A program made the translations under genes and the position numbers. The notes beneath the pieces were generated by a model that did not search any database, was not told the origin of the DNA, and was given only the letters and a program-made list of their open reading frames with translations. A DNA stretch of 64,000 nt from Candidatus Jordarchaeales archaeon (GTDB taxonomy: Archaea; Asgardarchaeota; Jordiarchaeia; Jordiarchaeales; Freyrarchaeaceae): the NCBI GenBank assembly GCA_038889235.1, contig JAWAHN010000002.1, positions 168,288 to 232,287 of the forward strand, written 5' to 3'. Of this stretch, positions 26,471 to 36,616 are shown piece by piece (within the stretch, counting starts at the first letter, position 1; every line of letters begins with the position of its first letter).

Positions 26471-26893
26471 ATGTCCTTTTCCAAGGATGAAATGCTGGAA
26501 GCCCTAAAGTCTTTTGCCCTTGATTTAATTGTTAAAACGCAAGATTTCCTCAACAAGCTGGGGCAGGCAAAAAGTTACTCTGAAATGTTAGGGCAAGTTT
26601 TAGCGTTGCGCGTCCAAAAAGCCTTCGGAAAAGATAAAGGTCATGCTATACTATACCTAAACCTCCTCTTAAAAGCATTGGGTATGCCTATCTTCCAGCA
26701 AGACGGAAAAAAGTATCTATTCGAATGTTTGAGCGAAGAATGCCCCCTGATGAGAGCCGCTATTGTGACGCAGACCACCTTTAACCACGATTTCTGCATG
26801 CTATTTTTAACGAGCTACCTCACCAACTCTGGTTTCTCCGTTAAAAGTCGCCCTCCCTCAGACAAGGAAAAGGGAAGGATTGAAGCAAAGTAG
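26471..26893 (+). CDS. Hypothetical protein with a Cys pair, possibly V4R-like
   Basis: A 140-residue cytosolic protein not assigned to a family. The first 80 residues are helical. The segment FECLSEECPLMRAA, followed 16 residues on by DFCMLFLTSYLTNSG, has the C-P ... C spacing seen in V4R-type small-molecule-binding domains and in the V4R-like gene near 41.5 kb. It lacks the final strand with the C-x-F motif. GGAGG sits just before the ATG. Its position right behind the Lrp gene suggests a linked regulatory or sensing role (inference). Confidence 0.55.
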   Translation: MSFSKDEMLEALKSFALDLIVKTQDFLNKLGQAKSYSEMLGQVLALRVQKAFGKDKGHAILYLNLLLKALGMPIFQQDGKKYLFECLSEECPLMRAAIVTQTTFNHDFCMLFLTSYLTNSGFSVKSRPPSDKEKGRIEAK

Positions 26894-26996
26894 CTTCGAA
26901 CCCCCCAGCAAATTTTCCCCTTTCTCGTCGTTGGCAATACTTTTAACTAGTCGCCTTCAAGTTTGAGTGTCTTCTAGTTGGGAGCAGGTGATGTCA

Positions 26997-27797
26997 ATGG
27001 GAAATGGGCGAGTATTCAATTACCTTTTGAAGGTGCGCTCCGAGGAAGGCGTTGTCCACCTGACCCTAATAGACCCCGACCCTCTCAAACAACCTCCAGA
27101 AGTAGCTGGAAAAATAGCTAAGTATGCGTGCGATGCGGGTACAGACGCGATAATGGTCGGTGGCTCAACGGCCTTCGGTATACTCGACGAGACTATTGAA
27201 AAGATAAAAGGGGTAACAGATTTGCCCGTAATCCTCTTTCCGGGAAACGTCTCCGGCATTTCTAAACTTGCCGACGCGATATTTTTTATGAGTGTTTTAA
27301 ACTCGAGAAACCCCTACTTCATAACCAAGGCTCAAGCTTTGGGAGCTTTTGCCGTCAAATTATACGGGTTAGAAGCTATAGGGATGGCTTACTTAATTGT
27401 TGAACCGGGAGGAACAGTTGGATACATGAGCGAAGCGAACCTGCTTCCCAGAAACAAGCCCCAGATAGCTGCGGCGTACGCGCTGGCAGCCCAGTACATG
27501 GGCTTCAAACTAGTTTACCTCGAAGCAGGTTCAGGGGCAAGCGAACACGTGCCATGCGAAATGATTTCACTGGTATCTAAGACGATAGACATACCTCTCA
27601 TTGTGGGCGGGGGTATTAGGACGGAAGATGAAGCCGCGAGAGTAGTTGAGGCGGGGGCAGACATGATAGTGCAAGGAACAATCGCTGAAGAAACTGCCTT
27701 GAAGGATAAGGGTGTCACTCTTAAGAAAGCTATAGAGTCTGCGAAGAAAGCTGGAGCAAAAAGGCTTGCGAACAACGACAAAAGGTTTTCTACATAA
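26997..27797 (+). CDS. Geranylgeranylglyceryl phosphate synthase
   Basis: This enzyme makes the first ether bond of archaeal lipids from sn-glycerol-1-phosphate and geranylgeranyl diphosphate. The 266-residue TIM-barrel protein shows HLTLIDPDP, DAIMVGGSTAFG, PVILFPGNVSGIS, the phosphate-binding YLEAGSGAS and IVGGGIRTEDEA. It belongs to the group II GGGPS-like proteins by these motifs. I prefer the ATG at 26997, six bases behind GGAGCAGGTG, over an ATG two codons earlier. A TATA-like ACTTTTAACT lies about 50 bases upstream. Confidence 0.95.
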   Translation: MGNGRVFNYLLKVRSEEGVVHLTLIDPDPLKQPPEVAGKIAKYACDAGTDAIMVGGSTAFGILDETIEKIKGVTDLPVILFPGNVSGISKLADAIFFMSVLNSRNPYFITKAQALGAFAVKLYGLEAIGMAYLIVEPGGTVGYMSEANLLPRNKPQIAAAYALAAQYMGFKLVYLEAGSGASEHVPCEMISLVSKTIDIPLIVGGGIRTEDEAARVVEAGADMIVQGTIAEETALKDKGVTLKKAIESAKKAGAKRLANNDKRFST

Positions 27798-27882
27798 AAA
27801 GGTTCTTTAGTGAGTGCGCATAAGGTTTTTTAAACCTTTTATAATTTAATCGAAGCTTCCAAGAAAAAGGGGAGCAGGAGAA

Positions 27883-29031
27883 TTGTCTGACGAAAAATTG
27901 CTTAGAGAACTGAGAAGTAAGGTTGACGCCATCGATGAGAAGCTTATCGAGCTACTCGCAGAGCGAATGAACCTCATAAAAGAAATAGCGCACGTAAAGT
28001 CCCGTCTCAAACTCAGCATAAGAGATGTGCAAAGAGAAGCCGAAATAATGTCTCATATCGAAAAACTAGCCGAAGAAAAAGGCTTAGACTGGGACTTTGT
28101 TCAAGAAATATTCACAAGGATACTCAGAAAAGGAAGAGAAATTGAGGGCGAAATTAGGAAAAACATTCTCAGAGTCGCCTACCTCGGCCCACGGGGTACA
28201 TTCACAGAAGAAGCTACAAAGAAGTTCTTCAACAACGTTGAAGCGGAACTAATACCCATAACCACAATTTCAGGAGTAATTTCCATGGTCGAAAAGGGGC
28301 ATGCAGACATGGGCGTCCTTCCAATAGAAAACTCCGTTGAAGGTTCTGTGACGACAACCCTAGACCTGTTGGTTAGAAGTAACGTCAAGATCTGCGGCGA
28401 AATAATCCTCCCAGTGGAGCATTGCCTAATAGGAAAGGAAAAAATAGACTTTAAAGAGATAACTGCGGTTTACTCTCACCCCCAGGCGCTGGCACAGTGT
28501 AGAAACTTCCTCGCCAAAAACCTACCTCAAGCGCGATTGTATGAAACAAGCAGTACGGCGGAAGCTGTCAGACTAGTTGCTCTAAGTGACTCTTACGACA
28601 TTGCGGCCATAGGAAGTGCTGCAGCTGCAGAATTATACGGACTGCTAGTCCTTGCAAGAGGCATACAAGACGAACAGACTAACGAGACACGCTTCGCCGT
28701 AATAGGCATGAAGGATATGCCCCCAACGGGAGAAGACAAGACATCTATAGCAATTTTCCTACTTCAAGACAGGCCTGGTGCCCTGTGCGAGGTACTTGAA
28801 GAGTTCAAAGAGCGAAACATAAATCTAACAAGAATAGAGTCTAGGCCAAGCAAGAAAATACTGGGTGATTACATCTTCTTCATAGACCTAGAAGGACATA
28901 TAGCCCAACCTGAAGTTAAAGAGTCCATTGAAAAAATAAAGTTAAAGGCTGGATCAGTAAAAATACTAGGGTCATTTCCTAAGGCTAGGAGGCAAAACAA
29001 TTGCTGGAGATGTTCAAGTGGAACGAACTGA
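27883..29031 (+). CDS. pheA: Chorismate mutase-prephenate dehydratase
   Basis: A 382-residue bifunctional enzyme of phenylalanine synthesis. The N-terminal AroQ chorismate mutase (1-90) has LRSKVDAIDEKLIELLAERM. The prephenate dehydratase domain (97-275) has AYLGPRGTFTEEA, PIENSVEGSV and the catalytic TNETRF. A C-terminal ACT domain (about 288-365) has the Phe-binding-type GALCEVLEEFKERNINLTRIESRPS. Feedback control by phenylalanine through ACT is expected. The TTG start has GGGGAGCAGGAG upstream. Its 3' end overlaps the cofG start by 31 bases. Confidence 0.95.
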   Translation: MSDEKLLRELRSKVDAIDEKLIELLAERMNLIKEIAHVKSRLKLSIRDVQREAEIMSHIEKLAEEKGLDWDFVQEIFTRILRKGREIEGEIRKNILRVAYLGPRGTFTEEATKKFFNNVEAELIPITTISGVISMVEKGHADMGVLPIENSVEGSVTTTLDLLVRSNVKICGEIILPVEHCLIGKEKIDFKEITAVYSHPQALAQCRNFLAKNLPQARLYETSSTAEAVRLVALSDSYDIAAIGSAAAAELYGLLVLARGIQDEQTNETRFAVIGMKDMPPTGEDKTSIAIFLLQDRPGALCEVLEEFKERNINLTRIESRPSKKILGDYIFFIDLEGHIAQPEVKESIEKIKLKAGSVKILGSFPKARRQNNCWRCSSGTN

Positions 29032-30101
29032 AAAATCTTGCTCCACTCGCCGATAGTAAAAGAAGGCAGTTTTTCGGTAACACTATAACGTTCTCGAGGA
29101 ACGTTTTCATACCGCTCGTCAACCTTTGCAGAAATAAGTGCGCCTACTGCGGTTTTAGGAGAGAGCCCTGGGAAAAAGATGCCCGCGTCCTCTATCCAGA
29201 CGAAGTCAAGTCCATGTTGTTGCAGGGTAAAAAAGCTGGTTGCTCAGAGGCGCTTTTCACGTTCGGAGAGAAGCCGGAAGAAGTCTACCCCTCAGTGCGC
29301 CGTGAGTTGAAGAAGATTGGCGGCTACTCTTCGGTATTAGAGTACCTTTACGACATGTGCCTGGAAGCACTCAAAATAGGCCTTCTGCCGCACAGCAATC
29401 CCGGCGTCCTCACAGAGGAGGAAATCAGAGCTCTCAAAGAAGTAAATGCGAGCATGGGTCTGATGCTTGAAAACATAAGTGAAAGGTTATGCGGTAAAGG
29501 CGGCCCACATGAGCACAGTCCTGGAAAACACCCTAAGTTAAGGTTGAACACCATAGCCCATGCAGGAAAGTGTAGGATACCGTTCACAACAGGCCTCCTC
29601 ATAGGTATAGGGGAAACCATGGAAGAAGTGATTGCGAGCCTCAAGGCAATCTGTATCCTACATGAAAAGTACGGGCATATTCAAGAGGTTATCATCCAAA
29701 ACTTCACTCCAAAGGTGAACACTCCAATGAGTAACCATCCTCCTCCCAGTTATGAGTACTACTCGACTGTCGTGTCATTGGCGAGAATAATGCTTCCCGG
29801 AGACGTTAGCATACAGATCCCGCCAAACTTAAACCAGGAACACATAGCGTCCTTAATTAGAGTGGGTGCGAACGACCTTGGAGGAATTTCCCCCATAACG
29901 CCGGACTACATTAACCCGTCAAACCCCTGGCCATGTCTCGAAAAAGTTGAAGAGGCGGTTGCAAAGGTAGGGGCGACCTTAAGGGAAAGGCTTCCTATTT
30001 ACCCGAAATATGTTAAAAGGGAGGAATTTCTCTCAGAGATAGTGGCTGATGTGGTTGCGTCACTTGCTGACGAAGAAGGATACAGGAGGAGATATCCTTA
30101 A
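29001..30101 (+). CDS. cofG: 7,8-didemethyl-8-hydroxy-5-deazariboflavin synthase subunit CofG
   Basis: One of two radical-SAM proteins that make FO, the chromophore of coenzyme F420. The 366-residue protein has the cluster motif CRNKCAYCGF (C-x3-C-x2-C), EALFTFGEKPE, and the C-terminal NDLGGISPITPDYINP typical of CofG. The TTG start has GGAGG eight bases upstream, inside the end of pheA. cofH follows after two bases. F420-dependent enzymes should exist elsewhere in this genome. Confidence 0.96.
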   Translation: MLEMFKWNELKNLAPLADSKRRQFFGNTITFSRNVFIPLVNLCRNKCAYCGFRREPWEKDARVLYPDEVKSMLLQGKKAGCSEALFTFGEKPEEVYPSVRRELKKIGGYSSVLEYLYDMCLEALKIGLLPHSNPGVLTEEEIRALKEVNASMGLMLENISERLCGKGGPHEHSPGKHPKLRLNTIAHAGKCRIPFTTGLLIGIGETMEEVIASLKAICILHEKYGHIQEVIIQNFTPKVNTPMSNHPPPSYEYYSTVVSLARIMLPGDVSIQIPPNLNQEHIASLIRVGANDLGGISPITPDYINPSNPWPCLEKVEEAVAKVGATLRERLPIYPKYVKREEFLSEIVADVVASLADEEGYRRRYP

Positions 30102-30103
30102 AC

Positions 30104-31219
30104 ATGCTTGATGTTATAGATGGCGAGGTAAGCTACATACTTGAAAGAGCCCTCGACGGCCACCTTATTACAGTCAAGGAAGCTGAAACCCTCTTCAAAG
30201 TTACAGGTAAAGAGCTTTTAGCATTAATTAGTGTTGCCGACGAGTTAAGGCGCCGCATAGTGGGCAATATTGTGACGTATGTAGTTAACAGAAACATAAA
30301 CTTTACGAACATTTGCATCAACCGGTGTCTTTTTTGCGCGTTTAGCAGACCACTTGGCTCTGCTGAAGGATACATGATCTCCCTAGAAGAGTTAAAGAAG
30401 AAGGTTCTCGAAGCAGTTAAACTCGGTGCGACAGAAGTCTGCATACAGGGTGGTTTACATCCCGACGCGGACATAGAACTGTATTTAGACATTATAAGGA
30501 CTGTGCGAGCGGTCTCGCCAAACATCCACATTCACGCATTCAGCCCTATGGAAGTAAAACATGCGTCAGTAAACTCGGGTATGAGTGTGGAGAGTGTACT
30601 TAAAGCGTTTAAGGAAGCCGGACTGGACTCTATGCCGGGAACAGCTGCTGAAATACTCGTCGATAAGGTTAGACGCGTGATATGTCCAAACAAAATTAGG
30701 ACAGCAGAATGGATCCGAATAATTAAGGCCGCTCATAGAATTGGAATTCCGACATCGAGCACAATGATGTACGGTCACATCGAAAGTGAAAGGGACAAAG
30801 CAGTACACATAGACATTCTCAGGAGAATTCAAAGGTCGACAGGCGGCTTTACGGAGTTCGTCCCCCTAAGCTTCATCCACGAAAAGACAAGCCTCTATAG
30901 AATGGGGTTATCCAAACCTGGTGCAACTGGCCTGGAAGACGTCAAAGTGTACGCCATCTCCAGACTAATGCTGGGCGACGTCATAAGGAACATACAGGTT
31001 TCGTGGGTTAAACTTGGAGTAAAGTTTGCCCAGTTCTGTCTAAACGCCGGCGCAAACGACTTCGGTGGAACGCTAATGGAGGAGAACATATCAAGATTTG
31101 CTGGGTCAACGAGCGGAGAGTATCTTCCACCAAGCGAGATAGAACGAATAATAAGGGACTGCGGCAGAATACCCGCCCAAAGAACGACGACATACGAAAT
31201 AATAAAAGTAAGTTTTTAA
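30104..31219 (+). CDS. cofH: 5-amino-6-(D-ribitylamino)uracil--L-tyrosine 4-hydroxyphenyl transferase CofH
   Basis: The second FO synthase subunit. It couples tyrosine-derived hydroxybenzyl to the ribitylaminouracil via radical SAM. The 371-residue protein has CINRCLFCAF (C-x3-C-x2-C), EVCIQGGLHPD, MMYGHIE and the C-terminal GANDFGGTLMEENISR signature. It is translationally coupled to cofG. Tyrosine use links it loosely to the aromatic gene upstream. Confidence 0.96.
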   Translation: MLDVIDGEVSYILERALDGHLITVKEAETLFKVTGKELLALISVADELRRRIVGNIVTYVVNRNINFTNICINRCLFCAFSRPLGSAEGYMISLEELKKKVLEAVKLGATEVCIQGGLHPDADIELYLDIIRTVRAVSPNIHIHAFSPMEVKHASVNSGMSVESVLKAFKEAGLDSMPGTAAEILVDKVRRVICPNKIRTAEWIRIIKAAHRIGIPTSSTMMYGHIESERDKAVHIDILRRIQRSTGGFTEFVPLSFIHEKTSLYRMGLSKPGATGLEDVKVYAISRLMLGDVIRNIQVSWVKLGVKFAQFCLNAGANDFGGTLMEENISRFAGSTSGEYLPPSEIERIIRDCGRIPAQRTTTYEIIKVSF

Positions 31220-31234
31220 ACCAGGATGGCTCTC

Positions 31235-33181
31235 TTACCTGAATAGTTCTATTACACTCATTTTTACCGTGGAGAAATCTTTCTTGTTTATATATCCCTT
31301 CTCTAGAAGCAAACTTAGCCCATCGTATATCTTTGGCTCCAAATCTTTCTGTTTCAACAAATTCACTTTATCCATAAAACTTCTAGCCTCTTCTAGAAGC
31401 TTAAGTTCGTCTACATGTTGCTCAAACCTTTTCTTCAAAAAGCTAGTAAAAGTTTTGTTAGCCACGTCATCCACCTTAATTTTCCCGTTACTGGTCTTCT
31501 CAAGGAATCCAACTGGCGGTATAAGTATCAGCTGAGTTTTTTCGTCACTTCTCAGTTCAGCAAGGTAAGCTGTCAAAAAGAAAATGAACGGCTCCCTCAC
31601 ATCGGGCCCTCTAACCATAGATCCCGTCAATGCTGCTATGTCCATTTCATGCGACTTCATATGTTCTTCTAGATAGTTATAGATGTCTTTCAACCTGTTA
31701 CGGTACTTCTCCTTAAGTTTATCTATCAGAGAAAGCTGCTTCTCCATTTCCTCCTTCAAATCACCAATCTTTTTCTCCATGCTGGCAATCACTTTTTCTG
31801 CATGTTGTTCAACTATTTGTCGCTTTTTATGTGCGTCGTTAATCGCTGAACGAACAACTTTCTCCACACGTTTCAGCTTTTCACTCACATCTTTCACATC
31901 GTCCCTTAGCTTTTCCAGCAATCCAGCGACCTCCTCCAATGCAAGCAATTTATCCTCCCTTTTGCCTCCATCGCCTTTGTCAAGCATCGTGGAAGCATAG
32001 TTAACCAAATTCATCATAGCGTTCGAAAGCGACACTATGTCCTCCCTAATCTCTTCAACTTCCTTCCATGCAGCGTTCCAAGCCTGCTCCTCTATCTCTG
32101 TTATCTTCTGCTTCTTATCCTCCTCAACCTTTACGCGCTCCTCACCAATTTTTCGCCTTAATTCGTCAATTCGCTCTAAATATTCGTCTCTCACCTTGGC
32201 TCTCTCATCTTCTAGTTTTTTGATATGTAACTCTGCTATTCCAACAACCTTCTCGCTCAACTTCTTCAACTTCTCAGCATTCTCTTTGATTGCGCCAAGC
32301 ACGTTCAGGAATTTTTCCTTCACTTCCATAATTTCAGTCTCACTGAAAACCGTCCTCAAAATGACTGCATCCTTAATCTTAGAAACTTGTGCGTTAGCAA
32401 GGAACCTAGCCAACTCTTGAGCGTTCTCATACCCGATAAGACCCGGTATTACAAAGGTTTCGTAAGCCACTTTTTCCCTTAAAATTGCAGCTATTCTGTC
32501 AATTGACTTCACAGGATCCTGCGCCAAGCTAGTCTCTTCATCTTCCTTAAGCTCCGGAGGCGAGAAACACTTTATAACAACGGGATCCTTAAAGAGTCCA
32601 TCGACTATTATGCATTCACCAGCATTTGTAGGAACAACCCAAAAAGGCCAAAGCACTTTAACGACAGAATCAACGTTCACCTTCTTCTTAATCAGACTCA
32701 CACTCTGACTTCTCATCTTCTCCAGCATGAGGAAAGCCGCGGCGAGAGACGCCTCCTCGCTCCTCTCACCTTTATCTAAGACTAGGAATGGTGCGCAAAA
32801 AACTTCTTTAACCATTAAACAATAATTGTACTCGTTAACTAGAAGTTCCAGTGACCTGGCAAAGTATTCATCAAGCCTTCCTTTCTCCCTGTAAATTTTA
32901 AAGAAAAGCGAGACTGCTTGTGACAAGAAACTCCTCGCAGCTTCTACGTCATCATCCAAATCAACAGCAACAGCGAATATGTAATCTTCAGCCACGTCGT
33001 ACACGAAAACACCATCTTTCGTCGCCATACTCTGTATTCCGCCATGACCTATTTCGCTTGCAAAAGAAAATATTGCTGCGAGAAACCCTGAGAGAAGTGC
33101 CTCGTCCACTTTACTTCCGCCATAATTTCTATGAAACACAGGGCTACCAGTTCTCTGGAATATGTAAAATTCTTTAATCAT
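31235..33181 (-). CDS. Longin-like domain fused to a long coiled coil
   Basis: A 648-residue protein I cannot assign to a named family. Residues 1-100 form an alpha/beta domain ([39 protein letters not shown]) that resembles longin/roadblock-type folds and closely matches the pattern of the 168-residue protein at 40.3 kb. A second mixed region follows to about 280. A highly charged coiled coil spans about 290-510. A globular C-terminal part (515-648) includes [23 protein letters not shown] in two pieces. No membrane segment is present. Architecture suggests a cytosolic tether or scaffold for a small GTPase; this is inference. Confidence 0.6.
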   Translation of the reverse strand: MIKEFYIFQRTGSPVFHRNYGGSKVDEALLSGFLAAIFSFASEIGHGGIQSMATKDGVFVYDVAEDYIFAVAVDLDDDVEAARSFLSQAVSLFFKIYREKGRLDEYFARSLELLVNEYNYCLMVKEVFCAPFLVLDKGERSEEASLAAAFLMLEKMRSQSVSLIKKKVNVDSVVKVLWPFWVVPTNAGECIIVDGLFKDPVVIKCFSPPELKEDEETSLAQDPVKSIDRIAAILREKVAYETFVIPGLIGYENAQELARFLANAQVSKIKDAVILRTVFSETEIMEVKEKFLNVLGAIKENAEKLKKLSEKVVGIAELHIKKLEDERAKVRDEYLERIDELRRKIGEERVKVEEDKKQKITEIEEQAWNAAWKEVEEIREDIVSLSNAMMNLVNYASTMLDKGDGGKREDKLLALEEVAGLLEKLRDDVKDVSEKLKRVEKVVRSAINDAHKKRQIVEQHAEKVIASMEKKIGDLKEEMEKQLSLIDKLKEKYRNRLKDIYNYLEEHMKSHEMDIAALTGSMVRGPDVREPFIFFLTAYLAELRSDEKTQLILIPPVGFLEKTSNGKIKVDDVANKTFTSFLKKRFEQHVDELKLLEEARSFMDKVNLLKQKDLEPKIYDGLSLLLEKGYINKKDFSTVKMSVIELFR

Positions 33182-33399
33182 TCTTCCTTCACCAGTAGGG
33201 CGTCTCAGAGAAATTCTTTAAACCGCCAAATAAATACTCTTTCCCAGTCAACTCCGACCCAAGCCAAGAAGACAGTAAAAATCTTCAATCTTCTAACGTC
33301 TCACAGGTCACAGGAAAAGGGGAGGTCATTCGCCTGCCTTCAGATCCCAAAAAAACTTACTGCTCCTCCTCCTGGATCTTACAGCTTAAACCCGAAAAC

Positions 33400-33413
33400 T
33401 TTTTATTTATATT
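33400..33413 (+). promoter_or_regulatory. TATA-like box of the Alba gene
   Basis: TTTTTATTTATATT lies about 60 bases before the Alba start and would place the transcription start near 33435-33440, leaving a short leader with a GGGGGAAG ribosome binding site. The open frame that continues further upstream runs into this promoter, which supports the shorter protein. Confidence 0.55.
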
Positions 33414-33469
33414 ACACTTATATCCACCAGCCAAACGCAGAAGTTCCAACAGTCAGTGGGGGAAGTAAA

Positions 33470-33745
33470 ATGTCAGACGAAAACAGCGTGTACATCGGAA
33501 ACAAGCCCGTAATGAACTACGTGTTGGCATGCATAACTTTGTTCCACAACGGGAAAAACGAGGTTGTCATAAAAGCTAGAGGGAGATCAATTAGTAGAGC
33601 AGTGGACGTAGCGGAAATTGTGAGAAACAGATTTATGACAAACGTCTACCCCAAAGAAATCAGAATAGGCACTGAAACACTGAGCACAGAGTCCGGCAAT
33701 CCAGTCAACGTTTCAACAATTGAAATAGTGCTTGCCAAGAAGTAA
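33470..33745 (+). CDS. alba: Alba DNA/RNA-binding chromatin protein
   Basis: A 91-residue Alba protein, usual length. It has [19 protein letters not shown], with the Lys used for acetylation-controlled DNA binding expected in the N-terminal IGNKPV loop, then [22 protein letters not shown] in two pieces. It coats and bridges DNA and also binds RNA. The ATG has GGGGGAAG upstream; a much longer frame on the same strand has no start support. Confidence 0.96.
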   Translation: MSDENSVYIGNKPVMNYVLACITLFHNGKNEVVIKARGRSISRAVDVAEIVRNRFMTNVYPKEIRIGTETLSTESGNPVNVSTIEIVLAKK

Positions 33746-33906
33746 GCAGCCCATTCCCTGTCAGCTTTTTAAAGCATCTTATTTTAACTTCCTTTTTTAT
33801 TTGGAAACAGAAACACATTCATCTATATATCATCTTCTTTTTTCAGTAAAACCTTCATTAAGGATAAGTAGGCTTATTTTATAGAATGATTGCTTGGTGA
33901 TAGAGG

Positions 33907-35250
33907 TTGAGCGTTCACCCGTGTGAATACAGGTACTATACGCCTGAAATGAAAAGGATTTTCACAGAAGAGAGTAGGCTTCAAAAGTGGTTAGACGTTG
34001 AGGCTGCGCTTGCAAGGGCTCATGCTAGGCTGGGAAAAATACCGGTGGAAGCTGCTGAGGAGATTTCCAGAAAGGCGTCGACAAAGTATGTTAAGCTTGA
34101 ACGAGTTAAAGAAGTAGAGAAGGAAATTAGCCACGACGTCATGGCTATGGTTCGCGTCCTTTCAGAGGTCTGTGAGGGGGATGCTGGAAAGTACGTGCAC
34201 CTGGGGGCGACGAGCTACGACATTGTCGATACAGCGTGGGCGCTTACACTTAAAGACGCTATAAGTATCATCGAAAGGCGCCTTAGAGAACTTAAAAACG
34301 TATTGCTCGACCTGGCCATGGAACACAAGGAGACCATTTGTGTTGGGCGGACACACGGACAGCACGCTATCCCCTTCACTTACGGGATGAAGTTTGCAAT
34401 ATGGGCTAGTGAGGTCAACAGACACTTGGAAAGACTGAAAGAGTGTGCTAGAAGAGTAATTGTTGGTAAGATGAGCGGCGCAGTTGGAACAATGGCTGGT
34501 TTTGGCGAAGAGGGCTTCGAAGTTCAGAGACTTGTAATGGAAGAGCTTGGTATAGGCGAAGTCGAAATAGCTAACCAGATAGTGCCCCGTGACAACTATG
34601 CAGAACTAATATTCCTCAACGCTCTCATAGCGGCAACCCTCAACAGAATCGCAAAAGAGATAAGGGACCTTCAAAGAACAGAGATAGGAGAGGTTTTCGA
34701 GCCGTTCGGCGCCAAGCAAGTTGGCTCATCAACAATGAGCCACAAGAGGAACCCCCACCGGTCAGAGCGCGTTTGCGGCATTTCGAGGGTTGTAATGTCC
34801 CACGTTTTCCCAGCGCTCGAAAACGCCGCTCTCCTAGAACATGAACGTGACCTCACGAACTCCTCCGCTGAGCGCATAATACTCCCAGAGTCATTCATAC
34901 TCCTAGACTACATTCTATCCGAAATGATACAGATACTCAAGGGGTTAGAGTTCAACTACGAGAACATAGAGCGAAATCTAAATCTCACAGGTGGGCTCAT
35001 AATGAGTGAAAACGTAATGTTAAACCTGGTGAAGAAAGGTCTAGGCAGACAAGAAGCACACGAAATACTCAGAACCTTGGCAATAAAGTGTGTCAAAGAG
35101 AAAATCCCCTTCAAGAGGGCAATCCTTGAGCACGAGGTACTAAAGAACCTCGTTACGGAAGAAGAGCTCGAAGAATGGCTAAACCCCAAAAACTACATAG
35201 GAACTGCGGTCGAACAAGTGGAAAGAATAGTTAAGCGCCTCAGAGATTAA
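33907..35250 (+). CDS. purB: Adenylosuccinate lyase
   Basis: A 447-residue fumarase-superfamily lyase acting twice in purine synthesis (SAICAR to AICAR, adenylosuccinate to AMP). The superfamily signature GSSTMSHKRNPHRSE is present, together with GATSYDIVDTA and the general-acid region VGRTHGQHAIP. The TTG start follows GGTGATAGAGG. Its stop overlaps that of the convergent nre gene by four bases. Confidence 0.95.
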   Translation: MSVHPCEYRYYTPEMKRIFTEESRLQKWLDVEAALARAHARLGKIPVEAAEEISRKASTKYVKLERVKEVEKEISHDVMAMVRVLSEVCEGDAGKYVHLGATSYDIVDTAWALTLKDAISIIERRLRELKNVLLDLAMEHKETICVGRTHGQHAIPFTYGMKFAIWASEVNRHLERLKECARRVIVGKMSGAVGTMAGFGEEGFEVQRLVMEELGIGEVEIANQIVPRDNYAELIFLNALIAATLNRIAKEIRDLQRTEIGEVFEPFGAKQVGSSTMSHKRNPHRSERVCGISRVVMSHVFPALENAALLEHERDLTNSSAERIILPESFILLDYILSEMIQILKGLEFNYENIERNLNLTGGLIMSENVMLNLVKKGLGRQEAHEILRTLAIKCVKEKIPFKRAILEHEVLKNLVTEEELEEWLNPKNYIGTAVEQVERIVKRLRD

Positions 35251-36488
35251 CAAAACTCCTTCAACGTCCTTTGCTTCAACAACAAATCTAGAAGCACACT
35301 TTTCGCCCGCCAATACCCCCACTCAAGTTTAAGGTTCTCCTTGACGTACCCTATAGCCTCATTAACATCCTCAAACACTCTAGGCTTACCTCTCAACGCC
35401 GCCCTAACAGTTTCCCGTATAACCCACACTCCCAAAGGCATGATGTATCCGGGCCTAACTTCTCGAAACACTATAACCAAAGCCTGCCTTCTAATCCTGT
35501 CCAAGTATTCAGCCACGGCCAATCGCGCCGCATAATATGCTCCCGAAACATTGAATGCATACTCCTTACGCCCCCTATAACCCTCATAATCTCCCACTAC
35601 AACAGGCTTTACTCCCTTAAGAAGCCAGGCGGTTCCAGGATACCATGCCTCAAGCTGCTCAAAACTCCAAGCATGTGGAACCATTAATATCACAAAGTGA
35701 TTATCAAGGTAAGATTCCCTAAAAACCATAACCTTGTCTATTTCAGGGTATCCCCTAACCCTTGAGAGAATATCCTCCGATATGATGTCATCTGTGGCTG
35801 TTATCGCCCACCTCGTCGGAACAAGCTTCCTGTTTTCCTCTACCCCAAGTAATGCTGCCGATAAAAGTCGGGAAATGTAGCTTACCGGGAACCCTTCAAG
35901 GTAAAGCTGCACCACACCCTCCGAAGCTTTAAGATCTGAATCCCCTACGATTTCATCGACCTTTCGTGGAACTACAGGGTTGCTGGTCACCTTTAGGCTC
36001 TTTAAAGGTGCTGAGGGACCCATAGGCTGAGCGTGGCTGTCAAACTCCACCTTTAACCTCGGCTTTTTCTCCAACATCACCTCCATATCGACGGGCTTAA
36101 AACTCATTACAGCCTCTTGAGCCTCTAAGACCGGGCGCCCCCAACCCCCCTTCACGTCTACTCTAACCACCCCCCTAACAAGGATACTCCTGTAACCCAA
36201 AATCTCTTCAATATTTCTTCCAAACCACTCCTCAACCCTATCAAACACGCTAACGTTTTCGCCCGAAACAGGCGGCAGCATCGGACCAACAAACACTTGA
36301 GGGTAACCAAAATGCCCCACAAAGAAGGAAGGTGGCGAAGAACCGGAAATCTCTTGCTTCGAAACAACATCTTTCACTGGTGCAAAGAACTGAAACTTCA
36401 TAAGAATGGGGCATCTAGGCTTACCACAAAGAAGCCGAGACCCTTTACATGAAACACAGACCTCACGCGGGACCTGAGGTTTAACCAT
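35247..36488 (-). CDS. nreA: Archaeal Nre DNA repair protein with a C-terminal PIP-like motif
   Basis: A 413-residue Nre-family protein, implicated in archaeal nucleotide-damage repair with PCNA. The N-terminus has a zinc-finger-like CVSCKGSRLLCGKPRCP. Family blocks SSPPSFFVGHFGYPQVFVGP and EFDSHAQPMGPSAPLKSL are clear. The last residues QRTLKEFC fit a PCNA-interacting Q-x-x-h-x-x-F pattern. I chose the ATG at 36488, behind AGGGA; a TTG seven codons earlier is also possible. Confidence 0.9.
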   Translation of the reverse strand: MVKPQVPREVCVSCKGSRLLCGKPRCPILMKFQFFAPVKDVVSKQEISGSSPPSFFVGHFGYPQVFVGPMLPPVSGENVSVFDRVEEWFGRNIEEILGYRSILVRGVVRVDVKGGWGRPVLEAQEAVMSFKPVDMEVMLEKKPRLKVEFDSHAQPMGPSAPLKSLKVTSNPVVPRKVDEIVGDSDLKASEGVVQLYLEGFPVSYISRLLSAALLGVEENRKLVPTRWAITATDDIISEDILSRVRGYPEIDKVMVFRESYLDNHFVILMVPHAWSFEQLEAWYPGTAWLLKGVKPVVVGDYEGYRGRKEYAFNVSGAYYAARLAVAEYLDRIRRQALVIVFREVRPGYIMPLGVWVIRETVRAALRGKPRVFEDVNEAIGYVKENLKLEWGYWRAKSVLLDLLLKQRTLKEFC

Positions 36489-36616
36489 ACATGTTCCCTG
36501 AAAAAACAAGCATCCTTAACCAAAATAAAACTTTGTCAGAAGAAGATCATACTTGCAAACTTACTAAAAACAAAAAGAGGAAATGTGTGTTATTTTTGTG
36601 GCGGCTGGTTGTTGTT

